Shown here: positions 7,542-15,955 of the stretch, in pieces
Layout: the number at the start of each line of letters is the position of its first letter
How positions within the stretch are numbered: the first letter of the stretch is position 1
NCBI GenBank assembly: GCA_015522785.1
Contig: WALP01000004.1
Span: 1-49,164 of the forward strand
Origin: Candidatus Parvarchaeota archaeon
Lineage (GTDB): Archaea; Nanobdellota; Nanobdellia; CSSed11-243R1
DNA length: 49,164 bases
Direction: 5' to 3'
The notes under the pieces: generated by a model
Database searches by the model: none
Told to the model about the DNA's origin: nothing
The model's input: only the letters and a program-made list of their open reading frames with translations
Position numbers and translations under genes: made by a program

Positions 7542-8345
7542 ATGGTTTTAAAGGATGAAATGTTGGCAAGGCTGAGAAGAACTTTCGACCTTAACCTATA
7601 TGAAGTAAAAATTTGGGTAGCATTACTTTCTAGAGGAATTTCAACTGCGGGTGAATTAAGCACCATGGCAGGTGTTCCGCGTTCAAGAACTTATGATGTT
7701 TTAGAATCGCTTGAAAGAAAAGGATTTGTCGTAATGAAATTAGGCAAACCAATACAATACATCGCCGTGTCACCAAAAGATGTGGTCGAACGGGCAAAGA
7801 AAAATGTTAAGGAAAGTGCAGACAGCAAAGTAAAGAACCTTGACAAAGTCAAATCAACAGATATGATTAAAACACTTGAAACATTGTATCAAAAGGGTAT
7901 CAACTTCATAGAACCTTCAGAACTTTCTGGAGCATTAAAAGGCAGAAACAACATATATTCCCACCTTGAATCATTGATAAAAGGAGCAAAAAGAAGCGTC
8001 GTTCTTGTGACATCCGAAGATGGATTGACAAGAAAGGCAGACTCACTCAAATCAGCGATAGAACACGCGAAGAAAAAGGGAGTATCTGTAAAAATAGCAG
8101 CTCCTTTGACAAACGCAAATTCTGAGGCAGTTAAAAAATTAAAATCTGTTGCAGACATAAGGAACATAAAGAATATGGATGCAAGATTTGCTGTAATTGA
8201 CGGAAAGCACTCTGTCTTTATGGTATTAAACGACAAAGACTTGCACCCAAACTACGACGTTGGAATATGGATGAATTCACAGCCGATTTCAACAGCGTTG
8301 ACACACATGTTCGGCCGTGTCTGGGAAGGATTGCCAAAGAAGTAA
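7542..8345 (+). CDS. TrmB-family transcriptional regulator
   Basis: The 267-residue protein starts with the TrmB winged-helix domain (about 10-80: FDLNLYEVKIWVALL, AGVPRSRTYDVLESLERKGFV), a helical linker, and a C-terminal phospholipase-D-like or sugar-binding region (about 125-260) seen in TrmB and related proteins. TrmB regulators typically control sugar or central metabolism; the target here is unknown. The start has a strong GGGGGATGAT ribosome site about 5 nt upstream, so unlike many neighbours this mRNA has a leader. The 131 bp upstream are AT-rich. The gene is followed by two hairpins and a T-run, and faces sppA. Confidence 0.92.
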   Translation: MVLKDEMLARLRRTFDLNLYEVKIWVALLSRGISTAGELSTMAGVPRSRTYDVLESLERKGFVVMKLGKPIQYIAVSPKDVVERAKKNVKESADSKVKNLDKVKSTDMIKTLETLYQKGINFIEPSELSGALKGRNNIYSHLESLIKGAKRSVVLVTSEDGLTRKADSLKSAIEHAKKKGVSVKIAAPLTNANSEAVKKLKSVADIRNIKNMDARFAVIDGKHSVFMVLNDKDLHPNYDVGIWMNSQPISTALTHMFGRVWEGLPKK

Positions 8346-8363
8346 TTTCTCATGTTGTCGGAC

Positions 8364-8422
8364 AAAACAGTCTAACTGTTTTCATCCCCCCGACTCTTTG
8401 ACGCCATCGGCGTCTTTTTTTT
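8364..8422 (+). terminator. Tandem hairpins with T-run after the TrmB gene
   Basis: AAAACAGT-CTA-ACTGTTTT (8364-8382) is followed by GACGCC-ATC-GGCGTC (8400-8414) and a run of eight T. The second hairpin plus T-run looks like a bacterial intrinsic terminator and would end the plus-strand transcript before the convergent sppA gene. Confidence 0.7.
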
Positions 8423-8429
8423 ATTTTTT

Positions 8430-9305
8430 TTAATTATATTCTGCGCTTAATTTGAAATGGTTAGAAGTCATAAACTTAAACATTTCCCTTGATGCCATGC
8501 TGGATACCATGTCAACGAGAGTCATTTCTTTTTTGGGCTCAACTAACTTGATTTTAGTCAAATTTGTGCTTTCCTTGATTATGTCCAACGCCTTGTCTTT
8601 TCCACCTATCGCATCTACAAGCCCCATGCTCTTGGCTTCTTCACCAGTATAGATAGAGCCGTCCGCAATCTTGTCAACATACTCCACTGACAGGTTCCTG
8701 TTTTCTGCAACTTCCTTCACGAACGCATTCCTTATGGAATCAATTATGCCTTGAACCTTGTTTAATTCCTCCTGGGTTGGTTCCCTATAAGGTGTTCCAA
8801 TATCCTTCTCTTTCCCGCTGACCAGCCTAACGTAATTTATGCCATACTTGTTAAACAATCCTGAAAACTCAAGATAACTGCCTGTCACACCTATACTCCC
8901 CGTTATGGTAAAATTGTCCGCGACTATTTTATCACAAGTTGTTGCAATCCAATACGCTCCCGAAGCCGCAACTTCCCTCATCCAACACACTTTAGTCTTG
9001 TTCACTGATTTAAGCGCAGATGCGATTTCCTTCGTGGCAACAACGCTCCCCCCTGGAGAATTGATTTCCACCAAAATTGCTTTTATGTTTGGGTTGTCAT
9101 TTGCATCTTTTATCTCTGAAACTATCTTATCACTGCTCACGCTATTGGAAAAAATATTGCTACTTATAGATATTTCACCATCAATTTTAATCAATGCGAC
9201 ATTACCACTTGGAGTTCCGAATATATCTCCAAGAATGTATGCAGATAGTATGGTAAATGTTAACATCAAAAAAAGTACCCAAATTGACTTTAAGATTTCA
9301 CCCAT
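8430..9305 (-). CDS. sppA: Signal peptide peptidase SppA (family S49 serine protease)
   Basis: SppA is a membrane-anchored protease that degrades cleaved signal peptides, using a Ser/Lys dyad. The 291-residue protein has one N-terminal membrane helix (about 5-25) followed by the S49 protease fold. NSPGGSV, AASGAYWIA (nucleophilic serine) and TGSIGV are all visible; the general-base lysine is likely in VSGKEKD. Length matches short archaeal SppA. I place the start at 9303-9305, where its ATG overlaps the stop of the RDD gene (TAATG); an in-frame GTG nine bases upstream sits too close to GGAG. The overlap implies translational coupling with the RDD membrane protein. Confidence 0.93.
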   Translation of the reverse strand: MGEILKSIWVLFLMLTFTILSAYILGDIFGTPSGNVALIKIDGEISISSNIFSNSVSSDKIVSEIKDANDNPNIKAILVEINSPGGSVVATKEIASALKSVNKTKVCWMREVAASGAYWIATTCDKIVADNFTITGSIGVTGSYLEFSGLFNKYGINYVRLVSGKEKDIGTPYREPTQEELNKVQGIIDSIRNAFVKEVAENRNLSVEYVDKIADGSIYTGEEAKSMGLVDAIGGKDKALDIIKESTNLTKIKLVEPKKEMTLVDMVSSMASREMFKFMTSNHFKLSAEYN

Positions 9306-9817
9306 TATAGCCACACTCCATAATTTAATGATAAATCATTGTGATATATAACTTTAGTTTTTGTAAGACGTTCTGTATACCTTTCTCCGCTTGTAAAAAT
9401 GCCTATAACATCAAAGGGAAGCAAGGGAAGCAGTATTGATTTTGTCAAATTCCTACCAAAAGCGTTCTTGTAATTCAACTCCCCGCTTATTGACAAGCGC
9501 ATAATCTTTTTTCCTATTGTTGTTCCGAAATTTTTCTCAAACATAGCAAGATAAAAGAGAAAAACAAACGAAACGCCGATTAATCCTATCAAAAATCTAA
9601 ATGATGCATCCGGGGAATGTGCGACATATTCGCTCATTGTGGAAATGTCCTCCAAGCTAAATCCAGCTTTTGGGAGATATATTAGCATAAATATCTGGAA
9701 GAATGTGAAATAAAAAAGCGTGGCATCAATGATGTACGCTATTGCACGCCTCCAAAAGAGGAACGAACTATTCATTTTTTCTTCAACAATAAGCTTATGC
9801 TTTTTATCATGCAGCAT
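9305..9817 (-). CDS. RDD-family membrane protein
   Basis: A 170-residue membrane protein with the RDD pattern: an arginine pair and aspartate in the first helix (WRRAIAYIIDATLFYF, about 22-37), a second strong helix (about 75-95, FLIGLIGVSFVFLFYLAMF) and the GTTIGKKIMRL segment characteristic of the family. RDD proteins are mostly uncharacterised; some are proposed to act in ion transport. The ATG lies 15 nt from the end of the TPR gene, with no clear ribosome site. The stop overlaps the sppA start by one base, so the two membrane proteins are made together. Confidence 0.85.
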   Translation of the reverse strand: MLHDKKHKLIVEEKMNSSFLFWRRAIAYIIDATLFYFTFFQIFMLIYLPKAGFSLEDISTMSEYVAHSPDASFRFLIGLIGVSFVFLFYLAMFEKNFGTTIGKKIMRLSISGELNYKNAFGRNLTKSILLPLLPFDVIGIFTSGERYTERLTKTKVIYHNDLSLNYGVWL

Positions 9818-9831
9818 AAATTAAAATATAC

Positions 9832-11073
9832 TTATTTAGTTAAATAGTTTCTTATCTTTTCTGCTTCTCTTGACCCAATTTTATCATAAATTGAAAGTGC
9901 AATCTCAAAATCATGTTTTGCATCTTCTGTATCCCCAAGCTTCTGATACAGTTGTCCCCTGAAAACAAGGGCATCTGCAACCCTTCTCGGCTCGCCAGAG
10001 GACTCACGAATTTCCAAACTTTTGTTTATGTACTCTAATGCTTCCTTTGGATTCCCCTTTTCTCCTTCGATTACTGCATCACACATTAGAACTCCCGACA
10101 CCCCACGAGGATCATCAAGCTCGTCAAATATCTTCCTCGCCTCAATCGAGGCTGTTTCAGCATTATCAAACTCATGAAGATATGCATAAACTTCTCCAAG
10201 GTTGAAATACAACCACCCTTCCATTTTTTTGTATCCAATGTCCCCACAAATGTTTATACCCTTTTCATAGCTTTCAGCTGCTTTTCTCAAGTATTCCTCT
10301 CTTTTTTCTTCATCCATATCCGCCATCTTGTGATACGCAACCCCAAGATTGTTGTAAAGGCTTGCCTTTAGTCTCTTCGATGAATTGTCAGTATTATCTT
10401 TAATCATCCTCAAACATTCCTCATCGAACCACACAGCTGGTTTCTTGTCATCGAGGAAATCGCCATAAAGAACACCAAAGAGGTGATAGTTTCTCGCTAT
10501 TAGTTTCTTGTCTTTAATTTTTCTTGCAACCTTAAGAGAATCTCTCGCCTTTTTTATGCTTCCAAAATAATCCCCAACCTTCCACTTGTAAAGAGCATAA
10601 TTTAGGTTTATTTCCGCTTCAAGAGGCAGTCTCTTTTTTCCAGTTATATTTTTAACTAACTCTTCTGCAGCCCAAAGAAGGGAATCTGTTTTTCTCCATC
10701 CTTCCCTGTTTAAATACTCTTCAGTTGCATTAAGCAAGAAGGAAACATACTTTGTGCTCTTAAGCGCGTCAACCTTGGAAAAGTCTTCATCCAAAAGTTT
10801 TGAAAGCTCGGACTGCATCATAGGATACTTAAAGATTGTGGCAACCCTCTCTGCAGAGTAAATGCCAAAGAAATTCTCAACATAATTCTTAACTTTAGCT
10901 ATTGCATTGCCATCAATAGGACCATCTAAGTTTACATGCTTTTCAACTATTCTCAGTATAAAATCCCCACTTGGAAGTTTCTCTATGTCTGCCCTAATAT
11001 CAATAGGTTCATTAAGAATTTCCCCCAGGCTCTCTCTTTTTGCCTCGGTTAGGATAGTATCTAATCCTCTCAT
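9832..11073 (-). CDS. Tetratricopeptide-repeat protein
   Basis: The 413-residue protein has an N-terminal region of unknown type (1-125) and then about five to seven TPR-like helical pairs (about 130-405). Examples include SLYNNLGVAYHKMAD, GWLYFNLGEVYAYLHEFDNAE, EALEYINKSLEI and ALVFRGQLYQKLGDTEDAK, with the usual small/aromatic positions. TPRs are protein-binding scaffolds; the partner is not evident. It is the first gene of a minus-strand unit continuing to the RDD protein and SppA, suggesting an envelope-related role, though it has no membrane segment itself. Its promoter is shared divergently with elp3. Confidence 0.85.
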   Translation of the reverse strand: MRGLDTILTEAKRESLGEILNEPIDIRADIEKLPSGDFILRIVEKHVNLDGPIDGNAIAKVKNYVENFFGIYSAERVATIFKYPMMQSELSKLLDEDFSKVDALKSTKYVSFLLNATEEYLNREGWRKTDSLLWAAEELVKNITGKKRLPLEAEINLNYALYKWKVGDYFGSIKKARDSLKVARKIKDKKLIARNYHLFGVLYGDFLDDKKPAVWFDEECLRMIKDNTDNSSKRLKASLYNNLGVAYHKMADMDEEKREEYLRKAAESYEKGINICGDIGYKKMEGWLYFNLGEVYAYLHEFDNAETASIEARKIFDELDDPRGVSGVLMCDAVIEGEKGNPKEALEYINKSLEIRESSGEPRRVADALVFRGQLYQKLGDTEDAKHDFEIALSIYDKIGSREAEKIRNYLTK

Positions 11074-11092
11074 TTAAGATATGACACAATGA

Positions 11093-11123
11093 GAGTTTAT
11101 AATTTTTACTATATCGTAGCAAC
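11093..11123 (+). promoter_or_regulatory. elp3 promoter with TTACT-type element
   Basis: TTTATAA is followed 3 nt later by TTACTATATCGTAGCAAC (11106-11123). It matches the element at 43291-43308 at 15 of 18 positions and sits between TATA box and predicted start site, as it does there. The TATA box is also readable on the minus strand toward the TPR gene. Confidence 0.45.
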
Positions 11124-11137
11124 AAAAAGACGTTTAA

Positions 11138-12718
11138 ATGTTAGAAATTGTTAAACACCATATGGATAGTATAGTAAAAATCCTGCTTGACGAAATAGAT
11201 AATGGTAAAATAAGGACAAAAAAAGAGCTGGAAAGAAGAAAAAAAGAAATTGCAATTGAGTATAATTTAAACAGGTTTATGCAAAACGCGGAAATTTTGG
11301 CAGAAGCAAAAGGAAAAATAAAAGAAAAAGTCAGAAAACTCCTTCAGATAAAACCGACAAGGACAATGTCAGGAGTTGCAGTTGTTGCAGTAATGGCAAA
11401 ACCTTGGCCTTGCCCGCATGGAAAATGTACATATTGCCCTCATGTCAACGGCGTTCCGGAATCTTACACTGGAAAGGAACCAGCGGCGCGGAGGGCAATC
11501 GCAAACGAATTTAATCCTTACAAGCAAGTACAGAACAGGCTTTCTCAGCTTTATTCTACGGGACATCTTCCTCAAAAGATTGAACTTATAATAATGGGGG
11601 GTACGTTTCCTGCCATGCCAAAAGAATATCAAGAAGAATTCGTGAAAAGATGTCTACTTGCAATGAACAGATACCCTAAAAATGAACCACCTTTAGATAT
11701 AGTAAAAAAGATGCCTCTTGAAAAAGTCCAGAGGGCAAATGAAAAAGCAAAAATCCGCTGTGTGGGAATGACATTCGAAACTCGTCCTGACTGGGGAAAG
11801 GAGAAGCACGCAGATTTCATGCTAAAGCTTGGAGGAACAAGAGTGGAACTTGGTGTCCAAACAATTTATGATGATGTTTACGAAAAAGTCCATCGCGGAC
11901 ACACAGTCAAGGATGTCATTGAATCCACAAAAATTCTAAAAAACAAAGGGTTCAAAGTTTTGTATCATATGATGCTTGGATTACCAGGCACAAACAAAAA
12001 AAGAGATATCAAAGCAGTTAAAGAAATTTTCAAGAACCCTAACTTCCGTCCCGACATGATAAAGGTTTACCCTACGCTCGTTATTAGAGGCTCAAAACTT
12101 TATGAAGACTGGAAAAAAGGAAGGTACAAACCTGTGAATGAAGATTATGCTACAGATGTCATAATTGAAATGAAGAAAATTGTTCCGGAGTGGGTAAGAA
12201 TAATGCGTATAGAAAGAGACATTCCAGGAACCGAAATAGAGGATGGAATAAAATCAACCAACCTTCGCCAGAAAATACAACAGCGCTTAAAAGAAGAAGG
12301 GATAAAATGCAAGTGCATACGCTGCAGGGAAGTTGGACATGTACTAAAAAGCAAAGGCAAATTTGATGCCAAAAGCATAAAACTCAATAAGATAGAATAC
12401 GAAGCTTCGGGCGGAAGAGAATTCTTCTTACAGTTCAAAGACAAAAATGACGTGCTTATAGGATTCATAAGGTTGCGCCTTTCAGATAAAGCCATGATAC
12501 GTGAGCTGCATGTCTATGGGGAGCAAATTTTAATTGGCAAAAAAGGTAGCTGGCAGCACAAAGGTTATGGAAAAAAACTCCTGAAGGAAGCGGAGAAAAT
12601 AGCGAAAGAAAACGGCTTCAGAAGGATTTATGTCATCTCAGGGATAGGCGTGCGGGATTACTACAGGAAGTTTGGATATAGGAAAAAAGGATATTACATG
12701 TCAAAAGCTTTAGCCTAA
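11138..12718 (+). CDS. elp3: tRNA uridine-34 carboxymethyl transferase Elp3 (radical SAM/acetyltransferase)
   Basis: Elp3 uses S-adenosylmethionine and acetyl-CoA to place a carboxymethyl group on wobble uridines of tRNA. The 526-residue protein has an N-terminal tRNA-binding segment (1-75), the radical SAM iron-sulfur motif C92-x4-C97-x2-C100 (CPHGKCTYC), further conserved strings such as FNPYKQVQNRL, IIMGGTFP and VELGVQTIYDDV, a CKCIRCREVG cysteine cluster, and a C-terminal GNAT acetyltransferase domain (about 400-526: HKGYGKKLLKEAEKIAKENG). Archaeal Elp3 acts without the eukaryotic Elongator partners. The start could also be the ATG eight codons in. Its stop shares four bases with that of the convergent gene. 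Confidence 0.97.
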   Translation: MLEIVKHHMDSIVKILLDEIDNGKIRTKKELERRKKEIAIEYNLNRFMQNAEILAEAKGKIKEKVRKLLQIKPTRTMSGVAVVAVMAKPWPCPHGKCTYCPHVNGVPESYTGKEPAARRAIANEFNPYKQVQNRLSQLYSTGHLPQKIELIIMGGTFPAMPKEYQEEFVKRCLLAMNRYPKNEPPLDIVKKMPLEKVQRANEKAKIRCVGMTFETRPDWGKEKHADFMLKLGGTRVELGVQTIYDDVYEKVHRGHTVKDVIESTKILKNKGFKVLYHMMLGLPGTNKKRDIKAVKEIFKNPNFRPDMIKVYPTLVIRGSKLYEDWKKGRYKPVNEDYATDVIIEMKKIVPEWVRIMRIERDIPGTEIEDGIKSTNLRQKIQQRLKEEGIKCKCIRCREVGHVLKSKGKFDAKSIKLNKIEYEASGGREFFLQFKDKNDVLIGFIRLRLSDKAMIRELHVYGEQILIGKKGSWQHKGYGKKLLKEAEKIAKENGFRRIYVISGIGVRDYYRKFGYRKKGYYMSKALA

Positions 12719-13587
12719 CCGACGATGTCATCATCTGTAGGAATGTTTAAGAATAATTTTTCAACATCATTCTTCAAATGCTTGAAAGTCGTGACAAATT
12801 CCCCAACTGCAACATTACCATTATCATATGTTTTAACTTTGCCGGGTAATCTCTTCTCCCACGACGAGATGAATTTTGGTATTTTGTAATGCACATAAAT
12901 TTTAGTATGGGGTTTTATATCTCTGCCGAACTTGAATTCCACAACTGTAGCATGTCCATAATCCCTTACTTGCAATATTTTTTTATTATCCAAACTAATC
13001 AAACGCGCATAACCTACCACCCTCTTCTTTTTCTCCGCCTCTTCTAACCCAACCAATATTGCTTTAACAATTGGGTCTATTTCACCCAAGATGTAAAATT
13101 TATCTTTCCATGCTTCTAAATCTGTATGATACAATTCAATCGCGTAAGCATGCATAAAATGTAATAACTCGTTATAAGATTCTGCATTATTGATTAACTT
13201 ACCTAATTCATCACCTAAAACTACCCATCCTGCTACCAACTTATGAACTTCTCTGACATAACTACTTCTCATATTTGTAACATACTTTTTGTACGCATTG
13301 GAGAAACCATTTCCATGCATAGTTTGTCCTTCTTTAATATACTGGTGGTAGTATTCATCTAAAATATTGTTTATTTTTTTATTAAACAAATTTACTTCCT
13401 TGCTTGTCAACCTTGTAAGTCTTTTTAGTAAATTTAACTGGCGTATGAACATTTTTTTTATGTTCTCAACATGTTTAACCTCACCAACATGGAACAATTC
13501 TACTTTGTTGTACCTGCCCATATAATCCTTAATCTTATCATCAAATTCCAGAAATGATTTGATGAGTATTAATGTTTGGTTGTCCAT
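12715..13587 (-). CDS. Hypothetical protein, 290 aa
   Basis: I do not recognise this protein. Residues 1-180 look largely helical and basic (many Lys/Asn, coiled-coil-like stretches), while 185-285 looks beta-rich with repeated Val/Lys strands (ATVVEFKFGRDIKPHTKIYVHYKIP). There is no signal peptide, membrane helix or cysteine cluster. A TATA box lies upstream on the minus strand near 13606-13632, shared divergently with the CBS gene. The stop overlaps the elp3 stop by 4 nt in convergent orientation. Codon use is AT-rich like the other unknown genes here. Function unknown. Confidence 0.75.
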   Translation of the reverse strand: MDNQTLILIKSFLEFDDKIKDYMGRYNKVELFHVGEVKHVENIKKMFIRQLNLLKRLTRLTSKEVNLFNKKINNILDEYYHQYIKEGQTMHGNGFSNAYKKYVTNMRSSYVREVHKLVAGWVVLGDELGKLINNAESYNELLHFMHAYAIELYHTDLEAWKDKFYILGEIDPIVKAILVGLEEAEKKKRVVGYARLISLDNKKILQVRDYGHATVVEFKFGRDIKPHTKIYVHYKIPKFISSWEKRLPGKVKTYDNGNVAVGEFVTTFKHLKNDVEKLFLNIPTDDDIVG

Positions 13588-13668
13588 ACAATGTTAACAC
13601 AAAAAAGATTAATAAATCTTACAAAAGCTTTATAATCCTTAAAAGAGCATTTTAATTAGGGTGATAAT

Positions 13669-14799
13669 ATGGTGATGTTGGCTAAGGATATAATGACCAA
13701 AAAAGTCATAACTGCTTCTCCAAACGAGAAAATTAAAAAAATAGTTTCAAAAATGGAAAAAAACGGAATTAATGAAGTTCCCATAACAGGGAAGAACAAT
13801 CATTTAAAGGGGATGGTTACATATTATGACATTCTCGATTTTACAAGATTAGACCCTGAGGAAAAAGTTGCATCAATTATGATGATGCCTCCAACGGCTG
13901 AACCAGAGACACATGTAAACCATATCATAGAACTTATGCTGAAAACAGGCGTCGAAGCACTGCCAATAGTTGAAAATGGAAAAATAGTCGGCTTAATCTC
14001 AGACTATGACATCCTAAAAAAAATGATAAACAATTCAAAAATTAAGAAATTAAAAGTTAGAGATATCATGGAAGAACAAATAAAAATTCTAAAAGAAGAT
14101 GACCCTATATCATTAGCAAGACGTGTCATGAGATACAACAAGTGGCCTAAACTACCAATTGTCGGAGCTGACGGCAAGTTAAGTGGTATGATTACTTCAA
14201 TGGATATCCTAAAAGCATTTTATAACATGCCAAAAGAAGGAATAGGTAGACAAGATAGAGGTGGAGATTCCATCAGCCCTCTCACACTACCTGTAAAATC
14301 TCTTATGAGGAAAAATATACCCGAAGTCCATCCTAAAGAAGGAGTAAATGTTGCACTTAAAAAACTTTTTGACGCCAGATTAAAAGGAGTCCCCGTAGTA
14401 GATAAAGACAATAAAGTAATTGGGCTGTTTGAAAGATGGCATGTTTTAGACAAAATACTGGAAAAGAAATTCAAAGAGGGAGTCTGGTTAAATTTCTCAG
14501 GATTTCCGTTAAGCGTCGAAACAATAGAACTAATTAAAGAGTATCTAAGTTCGGACATAAGAAAGATGAAAATGATATGCAAGGATTTAAAGAATATAGA
14601 TATTCACATAAAAAAACTGCACGGAGCGACACCCGAAAAATGGAATTACGAAGTATATATCCACCTACAAAGGAAAGCTGGGAAGGGAGAGGTAGTAACA
14701 AGCAAAGATCCATGGTACGGGTATAATTTAATGTTCACCCTTCAAGATGCGTTTAACAGATTGTTCTCCCAGCTTGAGAGAAAATGCAACAAAAAGTAA
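13669..14799 (+). CDS. Four-CBS-domain protein with C-terminal ribosome-hibernation-factor-like domain
   Basis: The 376-residue protein has two CBS pairs: AKDIMTKKVITASPNEKI and VASIMMMPPTAEPETHV (about 4-122), then KVRDIMEEQIKILKEDDPI and VKSLMRKNIPEVHPKEGV (about 125-265). CBS pairs bind adenine nucleotides. The C-terminal 110 residues resemble the HPF/YfiA fold that docks in the small ribosomal subunit: an amphipathic helix (SVETIELIKEYLSSDIRKM), strands (NIDIHIKKL, YEVYIHLQ) and a final helix (FTLQDAFNRLFSQLERK). Such a fusion could gate ribosome dormancy by AMP/ATP. The HPF assignment is by pattern only. A GGTGATAAT site precedes the ATG. The tRNA-Gln gene follows downstream. Confidence 0.85.
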   Translation: MVMLAKDIMTKKVITASPNEKIKKIVSKMEKNGINEVPITGKNNHLKGMVTYYDILDFTRLDPEEKVASIMMMPPTAEPETHVNHIIELMLKTGVEALPIVENGKIVGLISDYDILKKMINNSKIKKLKVRDIMEEQIKILKEDDPISLARRVMRYNKWPKLPIVGADGKLSGMITSMDILKAFYNMPKEGIGRQDRGGDSISPLTLPVKSLMRKNIPEVHPKEGVNVALKKLFDARLKGVPVVDKDNKVIGLFERWHVLDKILEKKFKEGVWLNFSGFPLSVETIELIKEYLSSDIRKMKMICKDLKNIDIHIKKLHGATPEKWNYEVYIHLQRKAGKGEVVTSKDPWYGYNLMFTLQDAFNRLFSQLERKCNKK

Positions 14800-14834
14800 A
14801 TTATTTAATGTCTTTAAACAAAATTATTGTTTAT

Positions 14835-14940
14835 AGCCCCGTAGTGTAGTGGCCAAACCCTTTGCGTAAAAAAATGCAAAGGAGGTTATGCATGGTGGCC
14901 TTTGGAGCCACAGACCGCGGTTCGAATCCGCGCGGGGCTA
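14835..14940 (+). tRNA. tRNA-Gln (anticodon UUG) with 33-nt D-loop insertion, likely intron
   Basis: The acceptor stem AGCCCCG/CGGGGCT plus discriminator A, the anticodon stem GTGGC/GCCAC with loop CTTTGGA (anticodon TTG), and the T arm CGCGG-TTCGAAT-CCGCG are all perfect. The D region is too long: removing 33 nt, either 14853-14885 or 14857-14889, restores a 73-nt tRNA with D-stem GTGT/GCAT. The insert contains the hairpin CCTTTGC/GCAAAGG (14859-14865 with 14876-14882). Archaeal introns can occur outside the anticodon loop, but I could not draw a canonical bulge-helix-bulge, so the exact splice sites are open. TATA-like sequences lie 20-28 nt upstream and a T-run follows. No CCA is encoded. 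Confidence 0.9.
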
Positions 14941-14995
14941 TTTTTATCTCTAATCAGTAGGTAAATTATTTAAATGAACATTCCTTAATTCATTC

Positions 14996-15955
14996 ATGGC
15001 AAAAGAGATATTGGACAAGATACAAGTAATTGATGAAGGTAACATAGACATACTCCTACTGGGAAACAAAATTGGATATATCCCATTGGCACTGCCTATA
15101 GATTCGACTATAAGTTGGGAGGTAAAGTGGGCATTTGCTAACGGAGTTGGGCCTTTAGAATCCTCAATTGATGATATAATGCGATTTATAGGAGTAAAGG
15201 ATGTATCACTTGAAGTTAAATTAAAAAGAGATGAATTTTATACAGATGTAAATATTGACAATAAACATATAGGGGAATACCATCTTGACGAAGTTTTAAT
15301 GTATCTATTCTCTCAAAAAACATCTATCTCATGCGAGAAAGATATATTAGCGACTGAGGATTATGACAAATACAAACAAGATAATATGAGCATACAAAAG
15401 ATATTCCAAAAAAAGAAAATACCCTATATACCTTTACCTAATAGATTAACAAAATTTGAAATAATTGATGTAACAAAAAATTATTTACTCTCTCCTACAG
15501 AGGAGCAGGATGATGATATTGAAAAGGAATTAGAATATGTTTTCCATTCAGAGAATGAAGATGGATATTCTATAGGACTCAGATACCCAGCTGAGGAAAC
15601 ACCAAATAGTGTGCTTCCTTTCCTTGAAAAGGAAGGCGTCCTTTCAAATGATGATATTTATATCCAAAAAAGTATGGGTGCATATTCCTCATTAAAGAAA
15701 ATATTGAAGAAGTATAATGTTGAAGTTAGTAGGGTTATATTCCACGACAAGCCAATACACAACTCGGGTAAACAGGTTTTCTTGCTGTCTAATATGCCAA
15801 CAGTCTCATTGGAGTTAGTAAAAGACAAAACTGTAAAAAGCTTTGTTGTGCCACACTACATTTACATGCCATTTGTACTCGAGAAAAAAGAATTTTACAT
15901 ACCTTTTATACCATCACACAAAAAAGTGAAAAACAATGACACAATGTACGCTTAA
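14996..15955 (+). CDS. Hypothetical protein, 319 aa
   Basis: Unrecognised, acidic, soluble protein (begins MAKEILDKIQVIDEGN). It appears mixed alpha/beta with no cysteine cluster, membrane helix or nucleotide-binding motif. A linker-like acidic stretch (PTEEQDDDIEKELEYV, about 168-183) divides it into two halves. The TATA box (ATTATTTAAAT, centre about 14970) lies 26 nt from the ATG, so the mRNA should be leaderless. Its stop overlaps that of the convergent TFE gene by 4 nt. It resembles the unknown ORF at 19717 in size and style but I see no clear sequence similarity. Function unknown. Confidence 0.75.
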   Translation: MAKEILDKIQVIDEGNIDILLLGNKIGYIPLALPIDSTISWEVKWAFANGVGPLESSIDDIMRFIGVKDVSLEVKLKRDEFYTDVNIDNKHIGEYHLDEVLMYLFSQKTSISCEKDILATEDYDKYKQDNMSIQKIFQKKKIPYIPLPNRLTKFEIIDVTKNYLLSPTEEQDDDIEKELEYVFHSENEDGYSIGLRYPAEETPNSVLPFLEKEGVLSNDDIYIQKSMGAYSSLKKILKKYNVEVSRVIFHDKPIHNSGKQVFLLSNMPTVSLELVKDKTVKSFVVPHYIYMPFVLEKKEFYIPFIPSHKKVKNNDTMYA

